Below are positions 42,016 through 51,240 of a stretch of 64,000 nt of DNA, in pieces. The DNA is from an uncultured Dehalococcoidia bacterium (GTDB taxonomy: Bacteria; Chloroflexota; Dehalococcoidia; Lucifugimonadales; UBA3495). Below the pieces are notes generated by a model. The model was not told the origin of the DNA, ran no database searches, and saw only the letters and a program-made list of their open reading frames with translations. The translations under genes and the position numbers were made by a program. The DNA lies in NCBI GenBank assembly GCA_958296445.1, contig OY282565.1, forward strand, positions 558,001 to 622,000, read 5' to 3'. Every line of letters begins with the position of its first letter. Position 1 is the stretch's first letter.

Positions 42016-44877
42016 ATGCCTGCGCTGCTTCCTGTGCTAGAAGCCTGTACGCCCCGCCCGCCGGAGCAAACCAGCCAGAACTACGCCGCCGACTTGCACC
42101 GCGCGCTGGGCGGCGAAATCGGCACCGCCGTCTCGGCCTCCGATTTCTTTGCCAGCACCCACGCCACCGGCGCTATGCGCCGCGTCGCAACGGGAATCTT
42201 TGACCGTCTCCGCAATGGTCATACCAGCGACGCGCCCGCTGTCATTCGCTTCAATTCTGTGTTCGGCGGCGGCAAAACCCATACCCTCATCGCCTTGGCC
42301 GCCGTTGCCAAACACCCGCAGTTGGTGAGCTCAGGGGCTACCGGCGGGCTGTTGTCGGCTGACCTGGCCGTGGATGATGTCCGTCTGGTCTGCTTTACTG
42401 GCGAAAACGCCGATGTCCTGCGGGGCATGGACTTGGACGGCGCCGGCCGCCGCGCCAAATCCCTTACCGGATTCTTGGCCTACCACTTGGGTGGCCCGGC
42501 GGCTTACGATGCCCTTAAGCAGCACGATGACCTGTTCACCGACCCCGGCGCCGAAGGGTTCCAGGAACTGATTGGCGACCGCCCCACGCTGATACTGCTG
42601 GACGAGCTGGTGCGCTGGGTGGCCGCCGCCAAACAACTGGACGGCGGTATGCGCCGGGCCGGCGACGGGCTGCGCAATGCCCTGACCGCTATCGCCAAGG
42701 CGGTGTCCAACAGCAGCCGCGCCGTGATAGTCATTACTACGCCGGAACCGGGTCACGACGCATATAGAGACGAAACCCAGCAGGTTTATGAGGTGATGCA
42801 GGATGTGGAATCCGTGATTTCCCGCACGGCGCGGGACTATACGCCTACTGAAACCGGCGACTTTCCCGCTATCCTGCGCCGTCGGTTGTTCGTCAACGCC
42901 GAAACTAGCGAACAGCGCGACGCCGTGGCCGACGCCTACTCCGCCGTCTGGCATCGCTACAACCCGTCGGATACGGACGCTCGCCAGCGGTTTTACGACT
43001 GCTATCCTTTCCACCCGGAAACGCTGCGGGTTATCACGGAGCGGCTGGCGAACAACAACGACTTCCAGCGGGTGCGCGGCACACTGCGTGCCATCGCCGC
43101 CGTCATTCACTCTGGAACGGCCATTGCCGAACCGCTGATTCATCCCTACCACCTGGATGTGTCTGTCCCAGCCGTGCGTGAGGAACTGGTGAACCGCACC
43201 GGCCACCAAGCACTGGACGCCGCCATACAGGCCGACGTCACCGGCCCCAACGCCACCGCCAAGCGTTTCGGCCCCGCTGCCTGCCGCGCCGCCAACATCA
43301 TCCTGCTGGGCAGCCTCGCGCCTACCGCCAACAACGGGCTGGCGGATACCGAAATCGTCAACGGACTCATCAGCCCCGCCGAACCCGACGACTCGGTGGC
43401 GATGCAGGCCGTCCGCAATATGAAGGACAACGGCCTGTACATTGACGACAACCCGGACGCCGGCACGACGCGCTTCAACCGGCAAGCCAATGTGCGCCGG
43501 GAGGTGGAACGCCGGGCCGGCGCCGTCAGCGAAAACAACCGGGAAGACGCCATCAAACAGGCCATCTTGGAAGCCTTAGCCAGCAAAGACGGCATGGGCG
43601 TAACCGTGTTCCCCAGCAGCGCCAACAACGTGCCGGATGACCCCAACCTGGTTCACATCGGTATCATCAATCCCGACCACATTACGAGGCGCAGCGCCGA
43701 CCGGGATGTCGAGCTGGACAACCTGTACCGCCACAGCGACGGCAACAGCGGCAACGCGCCCCGCGAATATCGCAACAACGCCCTGTTCCTAGTGCCGGAC
43801 AATGGCGACCTTACTGAAATCAAGCAACAGATAGCCCGGCACAAGGCAGCCAGCGAAATGCTGCAAAGCGATGCCCAAGAACGCAAGCTGCTGGAATACC
43901 AGCGCAACACGCTGGAAACCATCCGGCAGTCCAGCCATAAGGCCGTGTTCCAGGGCATTCAGCGCAACTGGGTGAACCTGTATTACCCGGAACCCAGCAT
44001 CCAGCCCCACGGCCTGGCCGACGTGCGCCTGCAATTCCCCGACCGGGAAGGGCGCGGGCAGGATACCGTCGTTGATTTCCTTACCGGCAGCTCCGTCGGC
44101 AAAATGGCCCATCCCCGCAACCCGGCTTTGGGGGCCAATGTGTGGGCAAACGCCGGCCTGTCCCGCGCCGGTTCAGCCGGAATGACGGTGGGGGAACTCC
44201 ACAGCCGCTTTACCCGCACGCCCGGCCGCCCTATGTTCCTGAAACGCGCCGACTTCGACCGCTCCCTGGACGCGGCCAACCGGGACGGCGACGCCAAGAC
44301 AGTTGTTATCCGAACCCCGCAAGGGCTGGAAATCGGCAGCGGCAGCGGCGTATCGTACAAAGACGATATGCGCGTCTGGCTCAAGGAACACGCGCCGCAG
44401 ATGGAGCCGCCACCGCCGCCGCCCGTCCCGGAACCGGACGGCGAACCTCGCCCGGCGTACAACCCGCGCTTTTCGTCGCAGACCGCCACCGGGCAAGTCG
44501 TGGTATCCCAACTGCAAACCCGTATGCGGTCCGACGGGCTGGACTGGAGCGACATTGACGACGCCACGCTGTACGGCACCGGCATTGCCCTGCTCAACGA
44601 TATGGCGTCCAAAGCCCAGTCCAACGGCGCCGCCGTCGCCATCACCTACGAATTTGATGCTAACGGGTTCGCGTTGCAAGTCACTGGCAAAACCGCCGAA
44701 GAGTGGCAGCAATGCCGCCGGGCCTGCGAACAAATGCAACGCGCCGCCGGAGCCACCCAGGTCGATGCCCAAGTCGCCATCGGCAACGCAGACGATGCCG
44801 TCAAGACGATGCTCCACGACCTAGACAATACCCATCAGGTAACGCTGGAAGTCCAATTCCGCCGGCCGGACGCCTAA
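42016..44877 (+). CDS. DUF499 family ATPase (BrxC-like)
   Basis: A 953-residue P-loop protein. Walker A is SVFGGGKTHTLIAL near residue 90 and Walker B is PTLILLDELVRWV near 195. AAA-type surroundings include AVIVITTPEPGHDAY and CYPFHPETLRVITERLA. A Pro-rich hinge (PPPPPPVPEPDGEP) precedes the C-terminal domain. DUF499 ATPases occur with methylases and helicases in defence loci, including BrxC/PglY-type proteins of BREX. ATG 42016 is preceded by GGAGGAG. The gene is intact, unlike the two other core genes of the block. Confidence 0.85.
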   Translation: MPALLPVLEACTPRPPEQTSQNYAADLHRALGGEIGTAVSASDFFASTHATGAMRRVATGIFDRLRNGHTSDAPAVIRFNSVFGGGKTHTLIALAAVAKHPQLVSSGATGGLLSADLAVDDVRLVCFTGENADVLRGMDLDGAGRRAKSLTGFLAYHLGGPAAYDALKQHDDLFTDPGAEGFQELIGDRPTLILLDELVRWVAAAKQLDGGMRRAGDGLRNALTAIAKAVSNSSRAVIVITTPEPGHDAYRDETQQVYEVMQDVESVISRTARDYTPTETGDFPAILRRRLFVNAETSEQRDAVADAYSAVWHRYNPSDTDARQRFYDCYPFHPETLRVITERLANNNDFQRVRGTLRAIAAVIHSGTAIAEPLIHPYHLDVSVPAVREELVNRTGHQALDAAIQADVTGPNATAKRFGPAACRAANIILLGSLAPTANNGLADTEIVNGLISPAEPDDSVAMQAVRNMKDNGLYIDDNPDAGTTRFNRQANVRREVERRAGAVSENNREDAIKQAILEALASKDGMGVTVFPSSANNVPDDPNLVHIGIINPDHITRRSADRDVELDNLYRHSDGNSGNAPREYRNNALFLVPDNGDLTEIKQQIARHKAASEMLQSDAQERKLLEYQRNTLETIRQSSHKAVFQGIQRNWVNLYYPEPSIQPHGLADVRLQFPDREGRGQDTVVDFLTGSSVGKMAHPRNPALGANVWANAGLSRAGSAGMTVGELHSRFTRTPGRPMFLKRADFDRSLDAANRDGDAKTVVIRTPQGLEIGSGSGVSYKDDMRVWLKEHAPQMEPPPPPPVPEPDGEPRPAYNPRFSSQTATGQVVVSQLQTRMRSDGLDWSDIDDATLYGTGIALLNDMASKAQSNGAAVAITYEFDANGFALQVTGKTAEEWQQCRRACEQMQRAAGATQVDAQVAIGNADDAVKTMLHDLDNTHQVTLEVQFRRPDA

Positions 44878-44903
44878 CCCCCAACCCGAAAGGACAAGCT
44901 CCG

Positions 44904-45344
44904 ATGCTTTACCACCCGCCGCCCGCTACCCATGCCGTCTATCTGGACAAGTCACAGACCGGCTCGCCCCGCATTGCCGTCACCCTGGCCCGCAAAGGGC
45001 GGCGCGGCGGCGGCAAGCGCATATTCACCCTCGCCGGCGCCGACCGGGATGTGGTGTATCCGGCGCTGTCGGACATCCTGTACGACCACACCGGCAACCG
45101 GCTGCGCACCGCGGCCGACGGCCTGCCGCCGGGCGAGTATCACGCCGTCAACGAATACTGCGCCAACCAGATGCTGCTGGCGATGCACGCCGTCAAGGAC
45201 GCCAAAGACGCCCGGCGGGGCAGCGTCCTCGCCAACGCCATCGCCCGGATGCACGATTGCGAAGCCGGCTGGTGGTACGCCCTGCACACCAACCGCCACC
45301 GCCCCCGCAAAGTCATGCAGGCTTTGGAGCTGATTTACGCATAA
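44904..45344 (+). CDS. Hypothetical protein of the DUF499 block
   Basis: A 146-residue protein of unknown family. ATG 44904 has AAAGGAC upstream and lies 26 bp after the ATPase stop, so it is probably co-transcribed. It opens with HAVYLDKSQTGSPRIAVTLA and a basic KGRRGGGKRIFTLAG loop. The C-terminal half is helical with repeated His/Cys/Trp (DCEAGWWYALHTNRHRPRKV). It may be a DNA- or partner-binding accessory of the ATPase; nothing more can be said. Confidence 0.65.
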   Translation: MLYHPPPATHAVYLDKSQTGSPRIAVTLARKGRRGGGKRIFTLAGADRDVVYPALSDILYDHTGNRLRTAADGLPPGEYHAVNEYCANQMLLAMHAVKDAKDARRGSVLANAIARMHDCEAGWWYALHTNRHRPRKVMQALELIYA

Positions 45345-45418
45345 AGGCCCAGCCCCCGAACCTTTGACGCCGGGCAATCGCCCGGTTAGGATAAGGGCAA
45401 CCGCCCATCAGAGCTGCT

Positions 45419-45796
45419 ATGACTTACCGCGAAACTTTGCCCGACGGATGCCCGCCTGATGATGCGGAGGAAATCACCGCATCCCTTACCGTCTATCGTC
45501 TAGTGCGGCGCAACCCGCCGACGGATGACGATTTCCGCTCGCAACGGGCGGAAAAACCGCGCTTGGTACTCCGAAATGTAACGGAATGTCAGGCGCGGGG
45601 GCTGTCTGTACTCACCGATCGCCGCGAGGCGGAAAGAAGGTCACAAGGCGGCAACTTGCAGGGTTCAATGGTCTGTGAAATTATCTTGTCCCGGGGCGCC
45701 GGGCGCATCTTGCCAACAGGCAGCCGCTCGCATCACACTTGGTGGCCTTTGGCTGGCTACGACATCCTGGCAAACTGTCGAATGGTGGGGCTATGA
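45419..45796 (+). CDS. Hypothetical protein in the DUF499 block
   Basis: A 125-residue protein. Visible pattern: ASLTVYRLVRRNPPTDDDFR, then NVTECQARGLSVLTDRREAE and a closing SRSHHTWWPLAGYDILANC. The double His-Thr-Trp-Trp-Pro end gives it a distinctive signature that I associate with small conserved hypothetical proteins of unknown role. Its stop overlaps the next start (ATGA 45793-45796), indicating coupled translation. Confidence 0.65.
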   Translation: MTYRETLPDGCPPDDAEEITASLTVYRLVRRNPPTDDDFRSQRAEKPRLVLRNVTECQARGLSVLTDRREAERRSQGGNLQGSMVCEIILSRGAGRILPTGSRSHHTWWPLAGYDILANCRMVGL

Positions 45797-46935
45797 AAAC
45801 CATCCAGCCTACCGGCATCCTCGTTTATTACGATGGCGTGCAAGTATTTGAGGGGTGCGACCCCATCGGCGGTCACTACATTGGAATGGTGATTGACACG
45901 GTGGGCGATTACGACCGCTACTTGGTGACGGGCGTCCGGCCGGAACGCCTGCGCCAGTTTCGTTCTAGCACGGTTGACCTGCGTACCCTATTTTTGGAAG
46001 CCCCCGGCGGGGAATGGTTCCTGACGCTGACCAACGGAGACCCTGGAGAATCTCTGGCACTGGAACCGCAAAGCGGTTCCCTCAAGGAAACCGGCTTCCT
46101 GCCTCTTGACGGCTACACCTTGGACGATACGCCCATTGACGACCTGGCCCTATCGCAGGCCCGCGCCCGCCACAACGTCGTTTTCGAGTTTAGCGTCGAA
46201 CCGCCGGAGGCCGCCTACGGCCATCGCGTCCGAATGACCACCCTCGGCGGCCTGTTGCTACAAATGCAATCAGTCGTCAAACACGCCTACCAGAGCGCGG
46301 TGCGCGACCTTTCGCCCCAGGACAGAAACGCCATTGATACCAGTGACGGCCATCTGATGGACGTTGTGGTTCCCGCCGCGCCCGGTTCCTATCGTGTCAT
46401 CCTCGAAGCCGCCAAGCCGCCGGATATGTTCGGCTACAGTGAACTCGCCCGGGGCCTGCAACGGCTGGACGAAGTTTTTGCCACTGCCGACGACCCGGAC
46501 ACGGCGCAGGAAAGTTTGCGAAAGCACAAAGGCCGATTGGCCGGCTCCTACATCAAGCTGATGGAATTCCTTTCCGCCAACAATACCAGCTTATCCTACT
46601 CTTGGGCCTACCCGGGCTTAAAGACGGCCAGCTATGGCGGCGTAACCGAAGCCGACGCCCATCGGCTGGCCTCAGATCTATCCGGTGTCACCGGCCTTAC
46701 CACCGAAGAGGTAACAATTGTTGGCGAGTTTGAGGGGGTCAACAGCGGACATGGCGATTGGAGTCTGCTCAACGAGTATGGGGTAGTAAAGGGCAAAATC
46801 AACCAAGGCAGCCCCAGCCTGGACGGCCTGGAAGTAGGCAAGCTCTACGGCTTTCACTGCCTGGAGTACATCGAACTGGACTTTGCCGGAAACGAAAAGC
46901 AAACCCTCTATCTAATGGACATTGAAAACGCATAA
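45793..46935 (+). CDS. DUF6575-like hypothetical protein
   Basis: A 380-residue protein. The N-terminal ~130 residues resemble DUF6575 (QVFEGCDPIGGHYIGMVIDT, PERLRQFRSSTVDLRTLFLE). The rest has no family that I recognise: a helical middle (LLQMQSVVKHAYQSAVRDLS) and a beta-rich end (EEVTIVGEFEGVNSGHGDWS, YGFHCLEYIELDFAGNEKQT). ATG 45793 was chosen for the 4-bp overlap with the preceding stop. It may be a paired module with that gene, since both lie between core genes of the methylase-helicase system. Confidence 0.6.
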   Translation: MKTIQPTGILVYYDGVQVFEGCDPIGGHYIGMVIDTVGDYDRYLVTGVRPERLRQFRSSTVDLRTLFLEAPGGEWFLTLTNGDPGESLALEPQSGSLKETGFLPLDGYTLDDTPIDDLALSQARARHNVVFEFSVEPPEAAYGHRVRMTTLGGLLLQMQSVVKHAYQSAVRDLSPQDRNAIDTSDGHLMDVVVPAAPGSYRVILEAAKPPDMFGYSELARGLQRLDEVFATADDPDTAQESLRKHKGRLAGSYIKLMEFLSANNTSLSYSWAYPGLKTASYGGVTEADAHRLASDLSGVTGLTTEEVTIVGEFEGVNSGHGDWSLLNEYGVVKGKINQGSPSLDGLEVGKLYGFHCLEYIELDFAGNEKQTLYLMDIENA

Positions 46936-46958
46936 GCGCCCCCTGCTTTTGTCCATAT

Positions 46959-47006
46959 CCGTAGGGGCGCACAGCCGTGCGCCCGCCTTGACGGGCGCAC
47001 GGGCGG
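46959..47006. repeat. GGGCGCAC palindromic repeat
   Basis: GGGCGCAC (46965-46972), AGCC and GTGCGCCC (46977-46984) form a perfect stem preceded by CCGTAG, with a second partial unit ACGGGCGCACGGGCGG after it. The same core lies inverted at 59562-59588, at the end of the repeat array there. A dispersed repeat that may also act as a transcription end. Confidence 0.65.
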
Positions 47007-47007
47007 A

Positions 47008-47472
47008 ATGGCGAGGGAGATGACGCGCATGGGCAGCAGGCTAGGCAACATCGTTGGCAACGGCTATGAGCGGGAAGTGCTAAGGCGGTTTGCCCCTACT
47101 ATGCGGCGCGAACTCAACGCCGCCGTTGTCGAAGTCTTGCATCGAACCACCGACGACGGCCCCTCTAGGCTGATGGAGCTAACCGAAGCCGCCGAGAGCG
47201 ACAACCGCATCAGCCCGTCCGACGGCGCTGATTTGGAGTACACCGATTTGGCCGCTTTGCTGGACACCCCCGGCGGCCCCCGTTGCCTAGCCGCCGAAAT
47301 ATCAATCACCGCCGACCAGGCCGACATCGCCCGCGCCGCCAAGCGGGCCGCCACTCTGCAAGCGATTACAGGCCAAACGCCCCTTGCCCTAGTAATCTGC
47401 TCCGAAATGTCCGAATCCAACCGCCGCCTCGCCGATTCCCGCGGCGTGCTGGTAATAACTAGGCCAGAATAG
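47008..47472 (+). CDS. Hypothetical protein, PD-(D/E)XK-like C-terminus
   Basis: A 154-residue protein. The N-terminus SRLGNIVGNGYEREVLRRFA and C-terminal CLAAEISITADQADIARAAK, then ATLQAITGQTPLALVICSEM, recall small proteins with a degenerate restriction-nuclease fold (E-x-S, then alternating strand and helix, then a GVxVI end). The exact start is uncertain (ATG 47008 or the ATG at 47023). It ends 11 bp before a full MITE-like repeat. Function unknown. Confidence 0.55.
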   Translation: MAREMTRMGSRLGNIVGNGYEREVLRRFAPTMRRELNAAVVEVLHRTTDDGPSRLMELTEAAESDNRISPSDGADLEYTDLAALLDTPGGPRCLAAEISITADQADIARAAKRAATLQAITGQTPLALVICSEMSESNRRLADSRGVLVITRPE

Positions 47473-47483
47473 CAGGCAAGTAT

Positions 47484-47603
47484 GAGAAAATTGCGAAATT
47501 ACTTCCGTCGTCTGTCATTCTGAGCAAAGCGAAGAATCCCGACTTGGGCAGTGCGACCCTTCGCTTTGCTCAGGGTGGCAAAGGGTAATTTCGCAATTTT
47601 CTC
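47484..47603. repeat. MITE-like repeat, full-length copy (120 bp)
   Basis: The most complete copy. Terminal inverted repeats are GAGAAAATTGCGAAATTA and TAATTTCGCAATTTTCTC. Inside them, GAGCAAAGCGAAG and CTTCGCTTTGCTC form a second inverted pair. The whole 120 bp can fold as one long imperfect hairpin. It contains no gene. Partial copies lie at 731, 2500, 3391, 5415, 5551 and 59121. Confidence 0.85.
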
Positions 47604-47620
47604 TTTTGTTTATAAAAATG

Positions 47621-47649
47621 TTCACTATATTCTAAATATGTGATATCAT
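47621..47649 (+). promoter_or_regulatory. Probable promoter of the small basic gene / methylase
   Basis: TTCACT (47621-47626), a 17-bp AT-rich spacer and TATCAT (47644-47649) form a plausible sigma70-type promoter. It lies 32 bp before a start codon with AGGAGG and directly downstream of the MITE-like repeat. Confidence 0.5.
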
Positions 47650-47681
47650 GTACAAACAACATCGCCATCTAGGAGGTATCC

Positions 47682-47831
47682 ATGGCAAACGGAATTAGAG
47701 GAGCCTACAAGGGAACCCGGAATCTTGGACATTCCAAACTCAAAGCTATTAAGGCAGCAACAAAAAGAGCACTCCGGGGTGCCCCTCGCAGGAAAAGCGG
47801 TAGGAGGCGTAGTAGGATCCGAACCAGGTAA
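47682..47831 (+). CDS. Small Arg/Lys-rich protein
   Basis: A 49-residue open frame (MANGIRGAYKGTRNLGHSKL start) with a consensus AGGAGGT Shine-Dalgarno 5 bp before ATG 47682 and its own promoter. About a third of the residues are Arg or Lys, concentrated in a C-terminal RRKSGRRRSRIRTR tract, suggesting nucleic-acid binding. It ends 32 bp before the DUF1156 methylase start. Family unknown, but the ribosome-binding site and promoter make it a credible gene. Confidence 0.5.
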   Translation: MANGIRGAYKGTRNLGHSKLKAIKAATKRALRGAPRRKSGRRRSRIRTR

Positions 47832-47863
47832 GCTCCTCGACAAATCCAGCCAGGAGCGGCGCA

Positions 47864-50801
47864 ATGCCCTCTGCCACCCCCCGCCTAATCGAAAACTGGC
47901 TGCCCATCAACCAAATTTCCGTGGAAGCTGTCCGGGAGGGTGGGGCTTTGGCCGGGCATCCGCCGGTCAACCAGCTCCACGTCTGGTGGGCGCGGCGGCC
48001 TCTGGTGGTTAGCCGCGCCGCCGTTGCCGCCGCCTTGCTGAAGCCCGGCGCCGACCATAGCCGGTTCATCAGCGCCATCGGCACTACCGAAACCGTTGCC
48101 GATGAGCGGCGGATGATGGACGAAGTTAAAGCGTCCGGCCAGTGGTCGGACGTCAAATTCAGCAACAAACGCGCCTTCACCCACAACCTTAGCGATGCGG
48201 AGCGGGAGTGGTTCCGCGACAACTTGGCCGTTCCCGACCCGGTGGTGCTGGACGTTACCGCCGGGGGCGGCAGCATTCCTTTTGAGGCCGGGCGGCTGGG
48301 ACTTGCGGCCATCGCCAACGAGCTTAACCCTGTTGCCGCGCTCATCCTGCGGGCTACTTGCCAGTGGCCTCAACAGTTCGGCCCGGCGCTGGCCGCTCAA
48401 TACCGGGAGGTCAGCAATCGCTTTCTGGAGCGGGTGCGGGAGCTGATTGAGAATAACCGGGTCTACCCCCCGGAACCCGAACCCGGGCCCGGGAACGAAA
48501 ACTGCAACGAAAACAAAAACCGGCCCGATTCCAAAAATTTCGCGAACCATACGATGTCCTGATTGCCGTAGCCTGATTCCTCTGTCCCCCAACTGGCGGC
48601 TCGACGGCAGCGGCAAGGGCGTCCGGCTGGTTCCTGATATCAGCCTGGGTGTCTGCGCGTTTGAGATTGCGGACACTGCTAGGGGACAGAGCAACGGCAC
48701 TGTGTCCAGAGGCAAGGCCATCTGCCCCTACCCCGGCTGCGGGGCGACTACCGCCGCCGGTTACATCGCCGCCGAAGCCCAGGCCGGGCGGCTGGGGCAG
48801 CAGCTCTACTGCGTCATCGTCAAAAACCAGTGGCAGCAGAAGCGCGACGGCCAGTGGGTCAACATCCGCCGCCCCAAAGAGTGCGCCCATATCCCCAACC
48901 GGGAGTTCCGCCCGGTACGCCCGGAGGATGACAATTCAGCCCATATAGCCGCCCTGCTGGAAGCCAACCGGGAACGCTGGGATGCCGACAACATCCTGCC
49001 CAACGAACCCGTCCCGGAGGGCAACGACCAGCGCCCAATAATCTACGGAATGACGCCGTGGCGCAATATGTTCAGCCCCCGCCAGCAATTGGCCCTCGGC
49101 TACTGCGTACAGGCGTTCCGGGAGCTGGTGGACGCGGACAGGGCCAACGGAGTATTGGACGATGCCCGCCGCGCGGCTTGGTGCTGCGTGGCGTTGGCGT
49201 TGGACAAGATAATAAATCGCGACAGCCTGATAACTCGATGGGATTCCACCAAAGACATAGTTGTTGGCACTTTCGACAGTCACGATTTCGGTATGAAGTG
49301 GTCTTACGCTGAAATGTCCATCGCCATACGCGGCCTCGGACTGGAGTGGGCGCTTGATGACGTTGGCGACTGTGTGGACGAGCTTGTAACAATGTCCGGC
49401 TACTCTCCCGCGGCCCCGCCGGGCCATCCGCTGATGGACGCCGCCTTGCGCCCGTCCGCCGACGGCGGCGCCGCCCCGCCGTCAATGGTAGTCAACGGCG
49501 ATGCCCGGATGCTGGATCTGGACGACGACTCGGTGGACGCCATCGTGTTTGACCCGCCCTATCACAACAACGTCAACTACGCCGAGCTGTCCGACTTTTT
49601 CTACGTCTGGCTAAAGCGCACTGCCGGTTACGTTTTGGATGACGGCCTCTTTGCCGACCACCTGGCCGACAAGGTGAACGAGGCCATCGCCAGCCCGGCC
49701 CGTTTCAAGCCGCAGGCCGACGCCGCCAATGCCGGCCGGCGGGGCAATGGCAAGGTCACCGCCGCGCAACTGGCTACCGGCGACTATCAGCGCAAGATGG
49801 ACGAAATTTTCCGCGAATGTCACCGCGTCCTCAAAAAGGATGACGGCATAATGGTGGTGATGTTCACCCACAAGTCCAACGACGCCTGGAACGCAATGAC
49901 CATCGGGCTGATTGAGGCGGGTTTCAACATCACCCGGGCTTGGCCGGTAAAAACCGAGGCCGAGTCGTCTTTGCACATACGGGACAAGGCGGCAGCCCGC
50001 TCCACCATTCTGCTGGTCTGCCGCCCGGCCGGGGAACGCCGCCCCAAGCCGTGGCACGCAGTGGCGCAGGATGTGGCCCGGGCCGTCAAGGACGATGTGG
50101 CGAATCTCTTGGAGTATGGCCTGAATCCGGTGGACATTTATACCGCATCCTACGGCACGGCGCTGAAAGTGGTTTCGGAGAACTGGGGAACCCGGCGGGA
50201 TACCGCCAACCCCGACCGTCCCGATGACCCCTTTGCCGTGCTGCCGGAGGATGCGCTGGCGGTAGCCCGCCAAGAAGTGATCGCCTTTCGCGCGGCGCAG
50301 ATTGCCAACGGGCAAGGGCAAAGCCTGTCCGACCCGCTGACTTGGTTTTACATTCTGGCGCAGGACGGGGCGGGCGGGGCGACGATGCCCTTTGACGAGG
50401 CCAACCTGTTCGCCCGCGCCATCGGCGTAGACTTGGGCGGCAGCGACGCCAAACGGATACTGTCCGGCAAGAACGGCAAGGTAACGCTGAAAGCAGCCAC
50501 GGAACGCTGGACGGAGCGCATAATCTCCGCCGACCGCCCGGCGGTCACGCCCTTGGACCAGGTGCATACGGCCATCGCCATCGCCGACCGGCAGAACGCC
50601 GAGGCCGCCAAGCAGTGGCTGGGCTTCAACGGCCACCGCTGGCAGGACGGGGAGTTCCAAACCACCTTTGACGCCCTGCGCAAAATCCGCAAGCCGGGCA
50701 ACCCCGACGAAGCGGGAGCGCGGGCATTGCAGGCGCTGCTGTACGAGGCGGAAGGGCCGCAGCAGGAGCGGCTGATTGGAACCGACAGCGGCAGTGAGTA
50801 A
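47864..50801 (+). pseudogene. DUF1156 adenine-specific DNA methylase (PglXI-like), one frameshift
   Basis: Two frames form one protein of ~975 residues. The N-terminal part (ATG 47864) is the DUF1156 domain, RLIENWLPINQISVEAVREG with VNQLHVWWARRPLVVSRAAV, then SAM motif I VLDVTAGGGSIPFEAGRLG. The frame is lost in the Pro/Glu-coding repeat around 48470-48530. It resumes with the zinc-ribbon part (RCPDCRSLIPLSPNWRL, CPYPGCG) and the catalytic motif VFDPPYHNNVNYAELSDFFY. COG1743/DUF1156 methylases are the PglXI of type 3 BREX. A single-base assembly error in the GC-rich repeat would also explain the break. Confidence 0.85.
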
Positions 50802-50906
50802 CAGCGGCGCCCGCAGAGCGACGCGGCCGGACAATCTCCGGCCGTGGTAATGCGGCGAGCCGGTCGCAAGCCCGGCTAATCTAGCCCATTGAAGGAGATG
50901 CAAGCA

Positions 50907-51137
50907 ATGATTCAATTGTTGGAGGAGACCAACTACCGCATAATGGCTGACGGCAAACCAAGGGGTGGGAAGACTTTTGAGGAAGCTCTGGACGAGTGCC
51001 TCGTCCAAGGATGGTCTATCTTAGCGTTGGAACTTACCGCGGATATTTTCGCAAGTGGCGACAGTTACGGCAAAAAGTCGTACTGGCGTGCTGTTTTACA
51101 CAAAGCTGACGCGGGAAGCTCAAACGCGAACAGTTAA
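50907..51137 (+). CDS. Small hypothetical protein between methylase and helicase
   Basis: A 76-residue protein. ATG 50907 has GAAGGAG 9 bp upstream and was preferred over the in-frame ATG 50889. It opens MIQLLEETNYRIMADGKPRG and continues with a helical FEEALDECLVQGWSILALE and a short basic end. Family unknown. Position between two core genes suggests a dedicated accessory. Confidence 0.5.
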   Translation: MIQLLEETNYRIMADGKPRGGKTFEEALDECLVQGWSILALELTADIFASGDSYGKKSYWRAVLHKADAGSSNANS

Positions 51138-51240
51138 GTTCCAATGCAGAGCCACGCCGCGCCCTGACTCGCGGGCGCGGCGGCAATGCAGCATCGCCAG
51201 TAGCAAACCCGGCAACGCCAACGATCGGAGCATCGCGCCA

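Noticed and set aside
42331..43485. Minus-strand frame of 384 codons opposite the DUF499 ATPase
   Set aside because: It lies entirely inside a gene with clear Walker motifs, and its own sequence has no domain.
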